A stretch of DNA of 64,000 nucleotides, taken from positions 78,918,338 to 78,982,337 of the forward strand of contig CM043953.1 in the NCBI GenBank assembly GCA_014529385.2, written 5' to 3'. Below are positions 61,443 to 64,000 of the stretch, one piece after another. The DNA comes from Adiantum capillus-veneris (Eukaryota; Streptophyta; Polypodiopsida; Polypodiales; Pteridaceae). The notes under the pieces are model-generated. The model did not search any database and was not told where the DNA came from. It was given only the letters and a program-made list of their open reading frames with translations. The translations under genes were made by a program, and so were the position numbers. Every line of letters starts with the position of its first letter. The first letter of the stretch is position 1.

Positions 61443-61470
61443 TAGGCCCATACACAATGGGCCTACTACC
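61438..61470 (+). terminator. Perfect 14-bp stem-loop overlapping the RT stop codon
   Basis: The arms GGTAGTAGGCCCAT and ATGGGCCTACTACC pair perfectly around the loop ACACA. The TAG stop lies inside the left arm. A role in 3'-end formation or template recognition is speculation. Confidence 0.85.
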
Positions 61471-61503
61471 GACCCATTGTGTGTGGTGCCTAGGTTAGGG
61501 CGG

Positions 61504-61505
<2 letters not shown>

Positions 61506-61534
<29 letters not shown>
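61506..61534. repeat. (AC)n at the start of B'
   Basis: Perfect AC run; the left B copy is likewise preceded by AC (53,821-53,842). Confidence 0.95.
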
Positions 61535-61537
<3 letters not shown>

Positions 61538-62919
61538 TGGTAGTACTAAATACTTTATTTTTACCCCCCTTCTATATATCCCCCCCCCCCTCTTTTGAAG
61601 CACTCATGGGACACTGACTCATAACATGCCACTCATGGCCGGTGGGACTAGGCCCTTGCATAAAAAAACTCTCCTAAAAATAAGCGTGAGTAAAAACATT
61701 GGGCTCTCATGAGGCGGCCTACACATCCTGGGCTGAGATCTCCCCTTGCAAAGTTTCTGTGCATCACTTGAAGATGCTTAACAGGAGGGCGGCTTGCCTC
61801 TCTAACCGATAACACTCAGGAAATGCAGCTCAACCTCTATAAATAAGGTGAGGGCGCACCTTGCCCCTCACTTAGCTCTGGAGTAGGTATTTCTTTCTTT
61901 TTTTTTCACTGGTGTCTCATCTTGCCAACATGGAGCTCGCAGCTCAAGTAACACAGGTATCTTACTAAGCTTAGGATTTTGTTCATGTAATGTTGCAATA
62001 CCTTGCATAGTAAGAGAGGAATGAAGTCGTCTAAGCTTTACACTGTGTACTTCTTGCTTTGCCTAAAGCACTTGAGCAAAATAATGGATTCTTTTACTTG
62101 CATATAATCCACTCAGAAAGTAGCCGATGCATAATTTCGACCACTGTACTGTGAGATTTTTTTGAGCCTTGGGACTGCTTGTGCATACAAAGCATCGGGT
62201 TTTTCTAGCATATCTTACTGACTGTACACTTGAAGGAATAGTGTTAGCATGGGATGGTAACTAGGGGCATATATGCCCCCATCTTCTATGGGCTGACATA
62301 ACAAGACATAACATCATGGTAATATGTGAGGGGCTCCTAACCTTGGACTGGTCATGGCACTTCTTTGGTAAGCTGTCGGGATCTGGTGACTCTTCATAAT
62401 TTATATGGTTGGCACCTCTTAGGCAATACTTAGCTGGAATACTTTGGTATACATCAGAGAATAGGGGACCTTTTTCTGCGTTTGTTTGAGAAAGGAACTA
62501 TGTGCAAAAATGCTGCAGGGAATTGCCGTCTGCTTGCTGTATCTAAATCTTGGCATAACTAGTTTTCTTCTCTCAAAAAAAACAGGGTTATTCTTGACCT
62601 TTATAATTACTGATGCACTGGGGTATTTTGCTAGGCCTAGGTACTATTGATGGCCTTGAGATCACTTGTGCATAAAAAATGACGGTTGGTGTTTTTTGAT
62701 TGAAAGTAAAACTGGCATAAAAGCTAGGGCTTGCCACAGTATGATGAGATGGCTCTATAAACAGCCACTGAGGGACTTCACCTCTGCTTAGATTATTATG
62801 TATGTGTGTATATGGTTGGGAGTGTGAGGGTTGGCTTGGCTTAATGGCCATCCTTAACATATGCTACATCTGGATATGGGCATTGCTTGACAGTAAAATG
62901 GCTCTTTGTCCCGATTATG
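61533..62919 (+). repeat. Inner direct repeat B' (right)
   Basis: Right copy of 53,841-55,257. It ends CCCGATTATG and is followed within a few bases by the outer repeat A'. Confidence 0.93.
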
Positions 62920-62921
62920 TA

Positions 62922-63307
62922 AATATTCGACCATGAACATCGTTTTCAAACACTGTTGGATGATCGGCAAGTTTAGCAAAAATTGTCGTTGCTTCAGACA
63001 CGCTTTGGGCCACCAATTCACCTTGTGTAGCATGAATATCTATGCCATCACTCAATATATCCTCTTCTTCATGCACATCACCCAAAATATCCTCCTTCTG
63101 ACGGACATTGGAAGAACGTGCATTGACCCTAAGCCCTGTAGTGCCAGACCTTAATGTGTATCCTACTCCTAAAAGCAATAAACAATAAGAACACAACTAG
63201 TTTAGTGAGTATGTGGAGACAAATAAAAAGAACAAAAATAGCTTAATGTAGTTAAACTTAATTTGAGAGATACTTGTCCTGCCACGTTTAGATGGTGTAC
63301 GAATCAT
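62922..63307 (-). pseudogene. Truncated second copy of the unrecognised gene's 5' end
   Basis: Exon 1 start ATG at 63,307 (IRTPSKRGRT after Met; the donor now reads ACAA/GTATC), then exon 2 (VGYTLRSGTTGLRVNARSS, DVHEEEDILSDGID). A short in-frame loss removes the IASS residues seen in the left copy. The coding sequence ends abruptly at the B' junction, so this copy cannot encode the full protein. Confidence 0.75.
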
Positions 63308-63883
63308 AATCTATCAACCATAAACAACAAAAATCTTCTTAGCAAAGACAATACAAATATAAACTTCAAAATTTCGGCAACATAACGGCGTAAAATGCAA
63401 ATTTAAAAAAAAAGATCCAATTCTCAACTTGATCACGGCAAGGAAAAATACAAATCCACTTTGACATTTGTATAGCTCTGCTCTACGACGAGTACTACAA
63501 AGAGTTGTGCAATATGAAAATGCATCATTGTAAGTGTTACCGTAAGTGTGTGTATGCATAATTGTTAATGTAAGTGGGTGTGTGTATGCATGATTGTGTG
63601 TGGCGCATGGGGTCTTGTATGCAAGTGTGTCGATGTGTGTGAATACAACTATGTATATGTGTGTGTGTGTGTGTGTGTATGGATGTATGTTACTATATGT
63701 GTGTGTATGCAAGTGTAATGTGTGTGTGTGTGTGTGTGTGTGCATGATTTTGTGTGTGTTTGTGCCTTATGTGCAAGTGTGTTGATGTGTGTGAATGCAA
63801 GTGTGTATATGTGTGTGTGTGATTGTTACTAAGTGTGTGTGTATGCAAGTGTAATGTGTGTGTGTATGAATGAGTGTCACTGT

Positions 63884-63923
<40 letters not shown>

Positions 63924-64000
63924 ACCTGCGCTCACCCGATCCATCGGAGGAGTTCGAATAGGAGCTCCATTGGAGCTCCCCCATGCCTTGAAAGGCATGG
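62922..64000. repeat. Outer direct repeat A' (right copy, cut by window end)
   Basis: Collinear with 52,645-53,764. The junction with B' falls at AAATATTCGACC. The window ends in the middle of the hairpin (ATGCCTTGAAAGGCAT). Confidence 0.92.

Larger units (their letters stand above)
53841..62919 (+). mobile_element. Retroelement with Penelope/telomerase-like RT between 1.4-kb direct repeats
   Basis: The structure is repeat B (53,841-55,257), internal DNA with a decayed coding region and RT (55,258-61,532), then repeat B' (61,533-62,919). Each B copy starts at an AC microsatellite with CACTGTGGTAGTAC and ends CCCGATTATG. They are not LTRs of copia or gypsy type: no TG...CA ends, no tRNA primer site and no integrase. 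Direct terminal repeats generated by partial tandem copies (pseudo-LTRs) are known for Penelope-like elements, which fits. No GIY-YIG endonuclease is seen. Class assignment is inference; the repeat structure and RT motifs are direct observation. Confidence 0.75.

Noticed and set aside
53841-62919. Ordinary LTR retrotransposon with B and B' as LTRs
   Set aside because: No TG...CA ends, no tRNA-complementary primer site after B, no polypurine tract before B', no integrase, and the RT is not of LTR type.

Overview
The window is eukaryotic nuclear DNA from a land plant with a large, repeat-rich genome. The evidence is plant-type CACTA (En/Spm) transposase genes of the TNP2 class, Ty1/copia and Ty3/gypsy chromovirus elements primed by initiator tRNA-Met, plant LINEs, GT-AG introns, and very long AG/CT, AC/GT and AT microsatellites. 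A fern or lycophyte is my guess from the flavour of the LINE and gypsy proteins; the window does not prove it. I see no rRNA gene, functional tRNA, CRISPR array or prokaryotic operon, and no recognisable single-copy host gene.

Layout. 0.2-1.6 kb: decayed Ty3/gypsy integrase region. 2.8-4.4 kb: two copies of an unnamed dispersed repeat. 7.63-15.72 kb: a complete CACTA transposon with matched CTT target duplication, two minus-strand genes and a long CCTAA-rich leader. 15.76-21.6 kb: a coiled-coil coding remnant split by a structurally complete copia element (16,331-21,418; identical 226-bp LTR lengths; CTTTG target duplication). 21.6-29.5 kb: mostly anonymous DNA with minisatellites, foldback elements, a tRNA-like SINE head and a LINE scrap. 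29.5-30.4 kb: a repeat present again in inverted orientation at 39.75-46.5 kb, where a gypsy chromovirus (39,992-45,911; 1.59-kb LTRs; AAGAC target duplication; most of gag-pol deleted) has landed in it. 30.6-32.2 kb: a second, decayed CACTA transposase. 34.1-37.3 kb: a nearly full-length but stop-ridden LINE. 47.9-53.04 kb: an unrecognised multi-exon minus-strand gene.

The most unusual locus is 52.6-64.0 kb. A reverse transcriptase of the Penelope/telomerase-like grade (motif LGIPMGFSCSP, catalytic YMDD, no GIY-YIG endonuclease seen) lies between two about 1.4-kb direct repeats (53,841-55,257 and 61,533-62,919). Each repeat begins in an AC microsatellite and carries a TATA box plus a 9-codon leader ending at a splice donor. 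Outside these is a second pair of direct repeats (52,645-53,840 and 62,922-64,000 or beyond). The outer pair duplicates the promoter and first exons of the unrecognised gene together with a TG/CA-bounded hairpin. The nesting is A-B-RT-B'-A'.

A recurring theme is inactivation by short tandem duplication: a 56-bp duplication breaks the CACTA transposase and a 49-bp duplication breaks the copia protease region. Most coding features are therefore decaying mobile elements, and the genes do not form a shared pathway.
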